Below are positions 34,754-42,937 of a stretch of DNA of 64,000 nt, one piece after another; positions within the stretch are counted from its first letter, which is position 1; the number at the start of each line of letters is the position of its first letter. Source of the stretch: Actinocatenispora sp036503555 (GTDB lineage: Bacteria > Actinomycetota > Actinomycetes > Mycobacteriales > Micromonosporaceae); the NCBI GenBank assembly GCA_036503555.1, contig DASXWQ010000033.1, forward strand, positions 1 through 64,000, read 5' to 3'. The notes beneath the pieces are model-generated. The model searched no databases. It was not told where the DNA came from and saw only the letters and a program-made list of their open reading frames with translations. The position numbers and the translations under genes are program-made.

Positions 34754-34922
34754 CGTCCGCCTCGCGGTCCGGGCCGGTCGGACCCTGACGCTCCCGCCCG
34801 TACGCGGCGCCCTTGCACGGGTGCAGGTTCTTCTCGGCGACGCGGCGTCGGCGCACGACCGTCATCCGGCCCGGTAGGTGCCCCTGCGAGAATGGGGGTG
34901 GGGACGGTGAACGGGAGGTGCG

Positions 34923-35744
34923 GTGCCGGAGGGGCACACGATCCATCGGCTCGCCCGTGAGCACCGCCGGCTGCTGCGCGGCCAGCGGGTACGCGTGACG
35001 AGTCCGCAGGGCAGGTTCGCGGCCGGGGCGGCGCGGCTCGACGGGGCGACGCTGGCCGGCACCGACGCGTACGGGAAGCATCTCTACCACCGCTACCGTG
35101 CGGACGGCGGCGAGGTGCTGCGGCTGCACGTACACCTGGGGCTGGCGGGGAAGTTCTTCACCGGGTCGGGGCCGGCGCCGGCGCCGACGGGCGCGGTTCG
35201 GCTGCGGGTGGAGAGCGACGGCGCCTGGCTCGACCTGCGTGGGCCGATGGCCTGCGAGTTGCACACCCCCGCGGACCAGAAGACGCTGTACGGTCGGCTC
35301 GGCCCGGACCCGCTGCGGCCGGACGCGGACGATTCGGCGGCGTACCAACGGATCCGGCGGTCGGCGGTGCCGGTGGGGCAGCTGCTGATGCAACAGGACG
35401 TCGTCGCGGGCGTCGGCAACATCTACCGGGCGGAGCTGCTGTTCCGGCACGCGGTCGGCCCGTACCGGCCGGGTCGGGAGCTGTCGGCGGAGACGTGGGC
35501 GGCGATGTGGCCGGACCTGGTGGCGCTGATGCGGCGCGGGGTGCGCACGGGCCGGATCGACACGGTACGGCCGGAGCACGAGCCGCGCGCGATGGGTCGC
35601 CCGCCGCGCGTCGACCCGCACGGCGGCGAGGTGTACGTGTACCGCCGCGCCGGAGCGCCCTGCCACGTCTGCGGTACGCCGGTGGCGACGGCGCCGATGG
35701 CCGCCCGCAACCTCTTCTGGTGTCCCACCTGCCAACCGGCGTGA
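34923..35744 (+). CDS. Fpg/Nei family DNA glycosylase (endonuclease VIII-like)
   Basis: 273 residues. Starts (M)PEGHTIHRLAREH, with the N-terminal Pro nucleophile and Glu required for base excision and strand cleavage. A helix-two-turn-helix follows (QQDVVAGVGNIYRAELLFRHA), then a C-terminal zinc finger (CHVCGTPVATAPMAARNLFWCPTC). HTIHRLA at the start fits the Nei2-like branch of actinobacterial Nei proteins rather than MutM. GTG start with GGGAGGTGCG in front. It repairs oxidised pyrimidines. Confidence 0.92.
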   Translation: MPEGHTIHRLAREHRRLLRGQRVRVTSPQGRFAAGAARLDGATLAGTDAYGKHLYHRYRADGGEVLRLHVHLGLAGKFFTGSGPAPAPTGAVRLRVESDGAWLDLRGPMACELHTPADQKTLYGRLGPDPLRPDADDSAAYQRIRRSAVPVGQLLMQQDVVAGVGNIYRAELLFRHAVGPYRPGRELSAETWAAMWPDLVALMRRGVRTGRIDTVRPEHEPRAMGRPPRVDPHGGEVYVYRRAGAPCHVCGTPVATAPMAARNLFWCPTCQPA

Positions 35745-35787
35745 CCCGCCGACAGGTGCGCGGGCCGGCGGCCTTCGGTGCGTCGGG

Positions 35788-36459
35788 TCAGTCGCCGAGC
35801 AGCCCGGCCACGACGCGCCGCAGGACCGTGCGGAACGGGTCGTCGGGTGGACGTGCCGCCGGTGTGCCGGCGAGCAGCGCGGTGAGCGCCGGAAAGTCGC
35901 GGGTACCGGCGAGGTGCGTCAGGTAGTCGGCCTGCCGGCGCGCGGCGTCCGGGTCGGCGGTCAGCTCGTTCTGGGTGAACAGCGCGGTCAGGCCCATGAG
36001 TACGGCGAAGAGTTCGAGCTTGGCGCGCGCGTCTCCGGGGCGGTCGGCGACGAGGCCGAGCACGTACTCCAGGACGACGGCGCCGTGCGGGCCGATGCTC
36101 GACCGTGAGGTCAGCTGTCCCGGCAGCCAGGGGTGGCGGCGCATGATGGCGCGGGCCTGTTCGGCGACGTCGACGAGGTCGTCGACGGTGTTGCCGGTGG
36201 GCGGGCCGAGCCGGTACTCGGCGGCGGTGGCGTCGACCATCATGTCGAGCAGTTCGCCGCGGGTCGCCACGTACCGGTAGAGCGAGCCGGGGCCGGTGCC
36301 CAGGCCGGCCGCGACGCGGCGCATCGAGACGGCGTCGAGGCCGTCGGAGTCGGCGAGCGCGAGGGCCGCCGCGGTGATCTCGGCCCGGCTGCGTTCCGCC
36401 GGCCGCCCGACGCCGGCCCGCTCCGGCCGCAGCCAGATCGCGTCGTCCCGTCCCGCCAT
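35788..36459 (-). CDS. TetR family repressor
   Basis: 223 residues from ATG 36459, which has GGGAGGG in front. The N-terminal helix-turn-helix (about 20-65: RAEITAAALALADSDGLDAVSMRRVAAGLGTGPGSLYRYVATRGELLDMMVD) is of the TetR type, with a C-terminal TetR_C-like ligand domain of tetracycline-repressor style. It is divergent from the alpha/beta hydrolase at 36540. The spacer between them holds an inverted-repeat cluster (36472-36530), so it very likely controls itself and the hydrolase. Ligand unknown. Confidence 0.9.
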   Translation of the reverse strand: MAGRDDAIWLRPERAGVGRPAERSRAEITAAALALADSDGLDAVSMRRVAAGLGTGPGSLYRYVATRGELLDMMVDATAAEYRLGPPTGNTVDDLVDVAEQARAIMRRHPWLPGQLTSRSSIGPHGAVVLEYVLGLVADRPGDARAKLELFAVLMGLTALFTQNELTADPDAARRQADYLTHLAGTRDFPALTALLAGTPAARPPDDPFRTVLRRVVAGLLGD

Positions 36460-36471
36460 GTGCACCCTCCC

Positions 36472-36530
36472 GTTCGCGAACACCGTACCCGAAACCTGCT
36501 ACGCTCATTTGCGAACAGCGTTTGCGAATG
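36472..36530. promoter_or_regulatory. TetR operator cluster and hydrolase promoter
   Basis: A perfect palindrome GTTCGCGAAC (36472-36481) lies near the TetR start, and an imperfect inverted repeat CATTTGCGAAC-AGC-GTTTGCGAATG occupies 36506-36530. The GCGAA core is shared. The -10 candidate TACGCT (36500-36505) for the hydrolase abuts the second site, so binding there would block transcription. Confidence 0.6.
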
Positions 36531-36539
36531 GAGGTCGGC

Positions 36540-37436
36540 ATGGTGCAGCGAGCCCGCAACGGCGCCGTCGAGCTGGCGTACGAGGAGCTGGGTGGTGCCG
36601 GGGGAGAGCCGTTGCTGCTGGCCATGGGGCTGGGCACGTCCCGCTTCTGGTGGCCCGCGGGACTCGTCGACGAGCTGGTCGGGCAGGGCTTCCACGTCGT
36701 GTCGTACGACGAGCGCGACTCCGGCGAGTCGACCCGGCTGCCGCAGGCCGGCGGCGGCCACCCGATCGCGTCCCTGTTCCGCCGGCGCGGCGGGTACACC
36801 GGGGCCGACCTGGCCGACGACGCCGCCGCCGTGCTCGACGCACTCGGCTGGCGTGGCGCGCACGTGTTCGGGCACTCCATGGGCGGCGCGGTGGCGCAGG
36901 CGTTGGCGGTCCGGCACCCGGACCGGGTCCGGAGCATGACCACGTCGGCCGCACCGCCGATCGACGTCGGCATGCTCCGCCGCGCGTGGTACGTGCGGCC
37001 CCGCACCCTGCTGACCTTCGCCCGGATGCGCTTCCCGGACGACGCGGACGGCGACCACGCGCTCGGGCTCGCCGTCGCGCGGGCACTCGCGTCGCCAGCC
37101 AACCCTCCCGACGAGGCGGCGGTACGCGCGACGGTCGAGACGGACCTCCGGCACGGGATCCGTGGCTTCCGCGACCAGCAGGCGCAGAGCCGGCAGACCG
37201 CCGCGCGCTGGACCGGCGGGCCGCTGCGCGACGTCGGTGCCCCGACACTCGTGCTGCACGGCGCCGACGACCCGCTGATCCGCCCGGCGGCCGGCCGCGA
37301 CACGGCCGCCCGGATACCCGGCGCCCGGCTCGTCGTACTGCCCGGAGTCGGTCACGACCTGCCGCCGGCGTCCTGGCCCCGCGTCGCCGCCGAGGTACGC
37401 GCGCTCGCCGACCGCGCCGCCGTGGCCGCGCCCTAG
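36540..37436 (+). CDS. alpha/beta hydrolase (RdmC/DnrP-like)
   Basis: 298 residues from ATG 36540 (GGAGG at 36529-36534). Alpha/beta-hydrolase fold: oxyanion region LAMGLGTSRFWW, nucleophile elbow FGHSMGGAVAQALA (about Ser 115), late Asp in LVLHGADDPLIRP and His in GVGHDLPP. The start, MVQRARNGAVELAYEELG, and YDERDSGEST resemble the methyl-esterase RdmC group and related actinobacterial hydrolases. It is divergent from its likely TetR regulator. Substrate unknown. Confidence 0.88.
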   Translation: MVQRARNGAVELAYEELGGAGGEPLLLAMGLGTSRFWWPAGLVDELVGQGFHVVSYDERDSGESTRLPQAGGGHPIASLFRRRGGYTGADLADDAAAVLDALGWRGAHVFGHSMGGAVAQALAVRHPDRVRSMTTSAAPPIDVGMLRRAWYVRPRTLLTFARMRFPDDADGDHALGLAVARALASPANPPDEAAVRATVETDLRHGIRGFRDQQAQSRQTAARWTGGPLRDVGAPTLVLHGADDPLIRPAAGRDTAARIPGARLVVLPGVGHDLPPASWPRVAAEVRALADRAAVAAP

Positions 37437-37466
37437 GGCGTGCCCGGCGGAGCCGACCGGCCGCGC

Positions 37467-38999
37467 CTACAGGTCGCGGAACGTCTCGATCTTGGCGCCG
37501 AGCAGGTTGAGCCGGTCGGCGAGCTGCTCGTACCCGCGGTTGATGACGTACACGTTGCGCAGGACCGAGGTGCCCTTCGCGGCGAGCATCGCGATGAGCA
37601 CGACCACGGCCGGGCGCAGCGCGGGCGGGCAGATGACCTCGGTGCCGGACCAGTGCGTGGGGCCCTCGACGTACACGCGGTGCGGGTCGAGGAGGGTGAC
37701 GCGGGCGCCGAGCTTCGTCAGCTCGGTCAGGTAGACGGCGCGGTTCTCGTACACCCAGTCGTGGATCAGGGTCTGGCCCTGCGCGGTCGCCGCGATCAGT
37801 GCGAAGAACGGCAGGTTGTCGATGTTCAGCCCGGGGAACGGCATCGGGTGGATCTTGTCCAGCGGCGCGTGCAGCGCCGACGGCCGGATCGTCAGGTCGG
37901 CGAGCCGGGTGCGGCCGTTCGCCGCCGCGTACTCCGGGGAACGGTCGTGGTCGAGGCCCATCTCCTCCAGCAGCGCCAGCTCGATCTCCAGGAACTCGAT
38001 CGGTACCCGGTTGACGGTGATCTCGGAGTCGGTGACGAGCGCCGCCGCGATCAGGCTCATCGCCTCGATCGGGTCCTCGCTCGGCGCGTAGTCCAGGTCG
38101 ACGTCGATCTCGGGTACGCCGTGCACGGTGAGCGTCGTCGTGCCCACGCCCTCGATGCGTACGCCGAGGGCGGTCAGGTAGAAGCAGACGTCCTGGACCA
38201 TGTAGTTGGGGCTGGCGTTGCGGATGACGGTGACGCCGTCCCGGCGGGCCGCGGCCATCAGCGCGTTCTCCGTCACGGTGTCGCCGCGCTCGGTCAGCAC
38301 CACCGGGCGGGTCGGCGCGACCGTACGGTCGACCTCGGCGCGGTAGAAGCCGCCGGTCGCCTTGACCTCCAGGCCGAACGGCCGCAGCGCCGTCATGTGC
38401 GGCTCGACGGTACGGGTGCCGAGGTCGCAGCCGCCCGCGTACGGCAGCTCGAAGCTCTGGTGGTCGTGCATCAGCGGCGCGAGGAACATGATGATGCTCC
38501 GGGTACGCCGGGCCGCGTCGACGTCCATCGCGGCCAGGTCGAGCGTCGCCGGCGGCACGATCTCCAGGTCGTTCTGCTCGTTGAGCCAGCGGGTACGCAC
38601 GCCGATCGAGGTGAGGACCTCCAGGATCCGGTTGACCTCCTCGATCCGCGCGACCCGGCGCAGCGTGGTGCGGCCCTTGTTGAGCAGCGCCGCGCAGAGC
38701 AGGCCGACCCCGGCGTTCTTGCTGGTCTTGACGTCGATCGAGCCGGACAGCCGCTGCCCGCCGACGACCCGCAGGTGCATCGGCCCGGAGTGGCCGAGCG
38801 AGACGATCTCCGAGTCGAGCGCGTCGGAGATCCGGGTGAGCATGTCGAGGCTGAGGTTCTGCCCGCCCTGCTCGATCCGGTTCACCGCGCTCTGACTGGT
38901 GCCGAGGGCGGTGGCGAGCTGGGCCTGCGTCCAGCCTCGGTGCTTGCGCGAGTCGCGGATCAGCCGGCCGATGCGCTGGAGGTACTGGTCGTCGGGCAT
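37467..38999 (-). CDS. UDP-N-acetylglucosamine 1-carboxyvinyltransferase (MurA) with N-terminal XRE helix-turn-helix
   Basis: 510 residues. Residues about 5-65 are an XRE-type helix-turn-helix (IRDSRKHRGWTQAQLATALGTSQSAVNRIEQGGQNLS). Residues 75-510 are a complete EPSP-synthase-fold MurA: SKNAGV (the Lys at the UDP-GlcNAc site), AGGCDLG (the PEP-binding Cys and loop), ENRAVYLTELTKLGA (the Arg of the PEP site). MurA starts peptidoglycan synthesis in the cytoplasm. A DNA-binding fusion suggests a second, regulatory MurA; the main one is expected elsewhere. ATG 38999 is 6 nt after TAGAGT and has no ribosome site. Confidence 0.88.
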   Translation of the reverse strand: MPDDQYLQRIGRLIRDSRKHRGWTQAQLATALGTSQSAVNRIEQGGQNLSLDMLTRISDALDSEIVSLGHSGPMHLRVVGGQRLSGSIDVKTSKNAGVGLLCAALLNKGRTTLRRVARIEEVNRILEVLTSIGVRTRWLNEQNDLEIVPPATLDLAAMDVDAARRTRSIIMFLAPLMHDHQSFELPYAGGCDLGTRTVEPHMTALRPFGLEVKATGGFYRAEVDRTVAPTRPVVLTERGDTVTENALMAAARRDGVTVIRNASPNYMVQDVCFYLTALGVRIEGVGTTTLTVHGVPEIDVDLDYAPSEDPIEAMSLIAAALVTDSEITVNRVPIEFLEIELALLEEMGLDHDRSPEYAAANGRTRLADLTIRPSALHAPLDKIHPMPFPGLNIDNLPFFALIAATAQGQTLIHDWVYENRAVYLTELTKLGARVTLLDPHRVYVEGPTHWSGTEVICPPALRPAVVVLIAMLAAKGTSVLRNVYVINRGYEQLADRLNLLGAKIETFRDL

Positions 39000-39005
39000 G
39001 CGGGG

Positions 39006-39011
39006 ACTCTA
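39006..39011 (-). promoter_or_regulatory. -10 hexamer, leaderless start of the MurA-like gene
   Basis: TAGAGT on the minus strand ends 6 nt before the ATG at 38999. Confidence 0.5.
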
Positions 39012-39082
39012 TCTCACACATGATGTACGCGCGCGGCGAACCTGCCGGAGAAAACGGATGTCATCGGGACCTCACCCGGTAC

Positions 39083-39088
39083 TACGAT
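39083..39088 (+). promoter_or_regulatory. -10 hexamer, leaderless start of the phosphotransferase gene
   Basis: TACGAT ends 7 nt before GTG 39096 (10 nt before ATG 39099), which favours the GTG if the mRNA is leaderless. Confidence 0.45.
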
Positions 39089-39095
39089 CCGCCAC

Positions 39096-39965
39096 GTGAT
39101 GTCTACTCCGCGCTGGAATCGTGTGGCGAGGATCGATCCGCCCAGCCTGCTCGCCCGTGTCGTCGACGCGACCGGCATCCCGTTCGAGTACCTCGGCCCG
39201 TGCCCGGGTGGTGAGGTCGGCGCGGGGTACGTCCGCTGGCCCGACGGCCGCGACGCGGTGCTGACCTGGGCGCCGGGCGTCGACCGTACCCGGGTCGACG
39301 ACATCGCCGGGATGCTCGCCGCGGCGCGGGACGCCGGTGTACCGGCCCCGGCGTACGAGCTGGTGGTGCCGTTGCCGGAGGCGGTGGCGCTGGTGCAGCA
39401 GCGGCTGCCCGGCGTCGTACCCGAGCGGCTGGAGCTGCCGCTGGTCGAGCGGATGCTGGCGGTCAACCGGCGGTTCGCCGGGCTGCTCGCCGGCCGGGCC
39501 GACCTGCCCGCGATGCGCCTGTACCTGACCGGATCCGGGCCCGGGTTCTGCCTGCACGAGCCGCTCGCCTCGTACGACGGGCGCACCCGGCGGCTGCTCG
39601 CCTGGGTACGCGAGGTCGGTGCGTCCGTGCCGGACGGCGTGGACGGCGACGACCTGGTGCACGCCGACTTCCACTACGGCAACGTGCTGGTCGGCTCGGA
39701 CGGCACGCTGACCGGCGTGATCGACTGGGACGGCGCGTCCCGCGGCGACCACCGCTTCGACCTGGTCACGTTGCGGTTCGCCGTCCCGGCGGACCGGCCC
39801 GACCTGGCGGCGCGGCTGGACGCGGAGATCGACGCCCGGCTCACCGCCGACGAGCTGCGACCGTACTGGGCGTCGATGGCGCTGCGGCAGGTCGACTGGG
39901 CGATCCGGCACTACGGCGACGAGCTGGTCACCCACAACCTGACCATCGCGGACACGCGACGCTGA
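39096..39965 (+). CDS. aminoglycoside phosphotransferase-family protein
   Basis: 289 residues with the APH/choline-kinase fold. The catalytic loop is DDLVHADFHYGNVLV (HxD-x4-N) and the metal site is GVIDWDGASRGDHRFDL. The N-terminal lobe is short and lacks an obvious P-loop Lys pattern. Family members phosphorylate antibiotics, sugars or other small alcohols; the substrate is not evident and drug resistance should not be assumed. Either GTG 39096 or ATG 39099 is the start; a leaderless mRNA is likely. It converges with the XRE-type membrane protein gene. Confidence 0.83.
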   Translation: MMSTPRWNRVARIDPPSLLARVVDATGIPFEYLGPCPGGEVGAGYVRWPDGRDAVLTWAPGVDRTRVDDIAGMLAAARDAGVPAPAYELVVPLPEAVALVQQRLPGVVPERLELPLVERMLAVNRRFAGLLAGRADLPAMRLYLTGSGPGFCLHEPLASYDGRTRRLLAWVREVGASVPDGVDGDDLVHADFHYGNVLVGSDGTLTGVIDWDGASRGDHRFDLVTLRFAVPADRPDLAARLDAEIDARLTADELRPYWASMALRQVDWAIRHYGDELVTHNLTIADTRR

Positions 39966-39971
39966 GACGAC

Positions 39972-41105
39972 TCAGCCGGTGCGGGACGGGTTCGGGTCGG
40001 CGGTCATGTACGTCCTGGGATCGAGCCCGCCGTAGTAGGCGGGCAGCCGGCCCACACCGGTCAGCTCGTAGTGTCGCCCGTGGTTGGTCAGCTCGGTGTG
40101 CCCGGCGTGACCCTGGCTGGTCCAGTCGATGCGTACGTCGAAGACGCAGTGGTCGATCCGGTCGGCGACGTCCAGCCGGAACACCTCCGGGTCGGTGCGC
40201 GACACGGTGAACGGGAAGTCGGCGCTGCCCTCTTGCGGCGTGACGGCCACCGGCCGGTGGGCCAGGTCCGTCTCGAACAGCCTGACGTCGACATGTGCCC
40301 CGCACTCACCGGAGGAGACGAACACGCCGCGCGTCGGTGCCGCGGTCCGCCGCCGCACCACGACCGACATGCCGGTGACGAGTACCGACTCGGACTGGGC
40401 GCTCTGCACGGTGATCGTGATCTGTGTCAGGTCCGCGGGGCTCCCGGCGCGGGAGACGTCCACCGGGTAGGGCAGTGGGCCCGGGTCGTCGCCCTGCCCG
40501 GACGCGGCGACGTCCGCGTCCAACTGCTGCCGGGTCATGTCCGGGTAGTACATCGGGACGCAGGGACTCACCTGCCGGACGCCGAGCTGAAGCGGGGACG
40601 TGGACGCCTCGGTGCCAGCTCGGCCGGAGCCGCGTCCGTGTGCCCCGCCGGACGCGTCGTCGGCGCCCGACGCCAGCACCAACGCGGACACGGCGACGAG
40701 GACGACAGCGCCGGCCACCCCGGCGCCGATCAGCCACGGCCGGCGTCCTGCCCGGCGTGGGGCCACCCGTGCGGGCTCCGGAACGACCGGAGGAGGCGGC
40801 GTGGGCGCGTCGTCCGGCGACGCTTCACCGCGCTGCGCGGCGAGAGCCCTGCGCCATCGCCGGTGTGCCTCCTCCACCATGTCCGGGCCGGCCAGCACGC
40901 GGACGACGGCCATGGCCGTGTCGTACGACGGGAGCCGGTCGCCGGCGAACGCGGCGGCCAGCGTGGTACGCGGGACCTCCCGGCCGGCCCGCTCGCGGGT
41001 CGATCTCGACAGGTTGCGCAGCGAGGGCTCGCCGGCGTCCAACCGCAACCCGCGCAACCAGGACGCGAAGTCCGCGACCTGCTCACGCCCGTCGTCCGCC
41101 GCCAT
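39972..41105 (-). CDS. helix-turn-helix membrane protein with extracytoplasmic domain
   Basis: 377 residues from ATG 41105 (GGGAGG). An N-terminal HTH-like domain of the kind at the start of actinobacterial membrane regulators (FASWLRGLRLDAGEPSLRNLSRST to TTLAAAFAGDRLPSYDTAMAVVRVLAG) is followed by a Pro-rich linker, one membrane helix (PWLIGAGVAGAVVLVAVSALVLASG, about 155-180) and a 195-residue extracytoplasmic domain with two Cys (CVPMYYPDM, SSGECGAHV). The layout suggests signalling across the membrane. No defined family for the outer domain is recognised. Confidence 0.75.
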   Translation of the reverse strand: MAADDGREQVADFASWLRGLRLDAGEPSLRNLSRSTRERAGREVPRTTLAAAFAGDRLPSYDTAMAVVRVLAGPDMVEEAHRRWRRALAAQRGEASPDDAPTPPPPVVPEPARVAPRRAGRRPWLIGAGVAGAVVLVAVSALVLASGADDASGGAHGRGSGRAGTEASTSPLQLGVRQVSPCVPMYYPDMTRQQLDADVAASGQGDDPGPLPYPVDVSRAGSPADLTQITITVQSAQSESVLVTGMSVVVRRRTAAPTRGVFVSSGECGAHVDVRLFETDLAHRPVAVTPQEGSADFPFTVSRTDPEVFRLDVADRIDHCVFDVRIDWTSQGHAGHTELTNHGRHYELTGVGRLPAYYGGLDPRTYMTADPNPSRTG

Positions 41106-41274
41106 GCCTGCCTCCCGGAAGGCTGTCCACGATCGTCCTCGACTGTCCATCAAGCATATCGATCGTCCGAGTTGGGTGTCCGGTTCCGGACCTGTTCGTC
41201 CCGCTGGATCGCATCCGCCGGTCCGCCGGAGCGGAATGGGCTCGTCCCTCCCACGCCCCGGACCGGAGGTCGCC

Positions 41275-41592
41275 ATGCTGCTGGTCACCGCCACCCCGCC
41301 GAACGGACTGCCCGAGCTGCTGGCTGCCTGGACCGTGCTGCGTGCGGTCGCGCGGGACGGGCGGCGCTGCGTGTCCGTGCTGGCCGCGCTCACCGGCCTG
41401 CCGTACGCCGAACTCGACCACCTGCGACGCGTACGCAACGCGTGCGCCCACCCCGTCGGGTGTCGCTGGCCGTCCCAGGACGACGTCGACCGCGCCCTGC
41501 GTACCGCCGGCGCCGCCCTGGGGCGGTGCGGTCGGGGCGGCACGACCGTACCGGCGGGCGGCGGGCAGGCTGCCGTTCCGTACGGACGGTAA
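41275..41592 (+). CDS. small hypothetical protein with HEPN-like RNACAH motif
   Basis: 105 residues, ATG preceded by an excellent GGAGGTCGCC. Helical; contains DHLRRVRNACAHPVG, where R-N-x3-H resembles the R-x4-6-H active motif of HEPN ribonuclease-type domains, but the protein is shorter than most. The C-terminal 25 residues are Gly/Arg-rich. It precedes an MFS transporter gene by 42 bp. No antitoxin-like partner is seen. Function unknown. Confidence 0.5.
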   Translation: MLLVTATPPNGLPELLAAWTVLRAVARDGRRCVSVLAALTGLPYAELDHLRRVRNACAHPVGCRWPSQDDVDRALRTAGAALGRCGRGGTTVPAGGGQAAVPYGR

Positions 41593-41620
41593 GTTGGTTT
41601 GCCTCGGGCGGGCACGTCGG

Positions 41621-41626
41621 TACCGT
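41621..41626 (+). promoter_or_regulatory. -10 hexamer, leaderless start of the MFS gene
   Basis: TACCGT ends 8 nt before GTG 41635; no ribosome site lies between. Confidence 0.35.
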
Positions 41627-41634
41627 GCCCGGTT

Positions 41635-42891
41635 GTGTCAGACGACGAGACAGCCCCGACGACGCGGATTCCCAGCCGGGGCGGGCCGGTCCTGATCGGC
41701 GCGCTCGTCGTGGACTCGGTCGGCAACGGGCTGTTCATGCCGCTGTCGATGGTGTTCTTCACCCGCCTCACCGACGTACCGCTGGCACTGCTCGGCGTGC
41801 TCATCAGCGTGTCGAACGTGCTGACGCTGCCGATCCCGGTCTGGGCCGGCAGCATCGTCGACCGGTTCGGCGCGCTGCCCGTGGTGGTCGGCGCGCAACT
41901 GCTGCAGGCGGTGGGCTTCCTCGCGTACCCGCACGTGACCGGGCCGGTCGGGATCTTCGCCGCGGTCACCGCCACCGGCTTCGGCGTGCGGTTCTTCTGG
42001 TCGGCGATCTTCACCGCGCTGTCCGACTACGCCGACGGCCGCCGCGGAGGCGCCCGCAAGGAGACCTGGTACGCGTGGTCGAACATGGCGCGGACCGCCG
42101 GCCTCGGCCTCGGCGGGCTCGCCACCGGGCTGGTCGTCGCGGACGGCCGGGCCGCCACGTACCGGCTCGTCGCGTACGCGTCGGCGGCCTGCTTCCTCGT
42201 CGCCGCCGGCACGATCGGCGCGTTCGTCCGGGCGCCCCGGGTGGTGCACGACGCGGGCACCGGCACCGGGGGATACCGGACGCTGGTGGCGGACCGGCCG
42301 TTCCTCGGCCTCGTCGCGGTCAACGGCGTGTACGCGCTGTCCAGCATGATGCTCGGCCTCGCCCTGCCCACGTTCGTGCTGACCGGACTGCGCGGCCCGG
42401 GCTGGCTCACCTCGGCCCTGCTGGTCGGCAACACCGTGCTGATCTCGCTGCTCGGCGCGCCCGCCGTCCGGCTCGTCGTCGGGTACCGCCGGACCCGGCT
42501 GCTGATCCTCGCGTCGCTGCTGTGGGCGGGGTGGGCGGCGCTGTTCGCCACGTTCGGGCCCGGTCACCTGGGCTGGGTCGTACCGGCGATGGTGGCGGCG
42601 ACGCTGATGTTCACGGTCGCGGAGGCGGTGCACGCGCCGACGTCGCAGGCGCTCGCCGCGGCCGTCGCACCGGACCGGATCCGCGGCCGCTACCTGGCCA
42701 CGTTCCAGTACTCGTTCACCCTGGCCGGCATCGTCGGCCCGGCGTTCTTCGGCACCCTGTACGGCGTGCACCGTTCGCTGCCGTGGCTGGCGCTGTCCGC
42801 GCTGAACCTGGCGAGCGTCGGCGCGATGCTGGCGCTGGAACGCCGGCTGCCGGCGAAGGCACTGCGCGACCCGGCCCCGGCGATCCGCTGA
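41635..42891 (+). CDS. MFS transporter
   Basis: About 418 residues from GTG 41635. Twelve predicted membrane helices. The loop between helices 2 and 3 reads AGSIVDRFGALPVVV, a variant of the MFS GxxxDRxGRR motif, and a similar stretch lies near 290 (RLVVGYRRTRLLIL). The substrate is not evident from sequence; drug/proton antiport is the usual role of such single-gene actinobacterial MFS proteins. Its own promoter seems to give a leaderless mRNA. Confidence 0.87.
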   Translation: MSDDETAPTTRIPSRGGPVLIGALVVDSVGNGLFMPLSMVFFTRLTDVPLALLGVLISVSNVLTLPIPVWAGSIVDRFGALPVVVGAQLLQAVGFLAYPHVTGPVGIFAAVTATGFGVRFFWSAIFTALSDYADGRRGGARKETWYAWSNMARTAGLGLGGLATGLVVADGRAATYRLVAYASAACFLVAAGTIGAFVRAPRVVHDAGTGTGGYRTLVADRPFLGLVAVNGVYALSSMMLGLALPTFVLTGLRGPGWLTSALLVGNTVLISLLGAPAVRLVVGYRRTRLLILASLLWAGWAALFATFGPGHLGWVVPAMVAATLMFTVAEAVHAPTSQALAAAVAPDRIRGRYLATFQYSFTLAGIVGPAFFGTLYGVHRSLPWLALSALNLASVGAMLALERRLPAKALRDPAPAIR

Positions 42892-42937
42892 GCTCTCCGC
42901 TCGTCGGCCCGCCGGGGCTGGCGTCCACAGTGGAGGG

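Noticed and set aside
39096..39965. Aminoglycoside resistance gene
   Set aside because: Only the general phosphotransferase fold is visible; no close resemblance to a known resistance enzyme and no resistance context.
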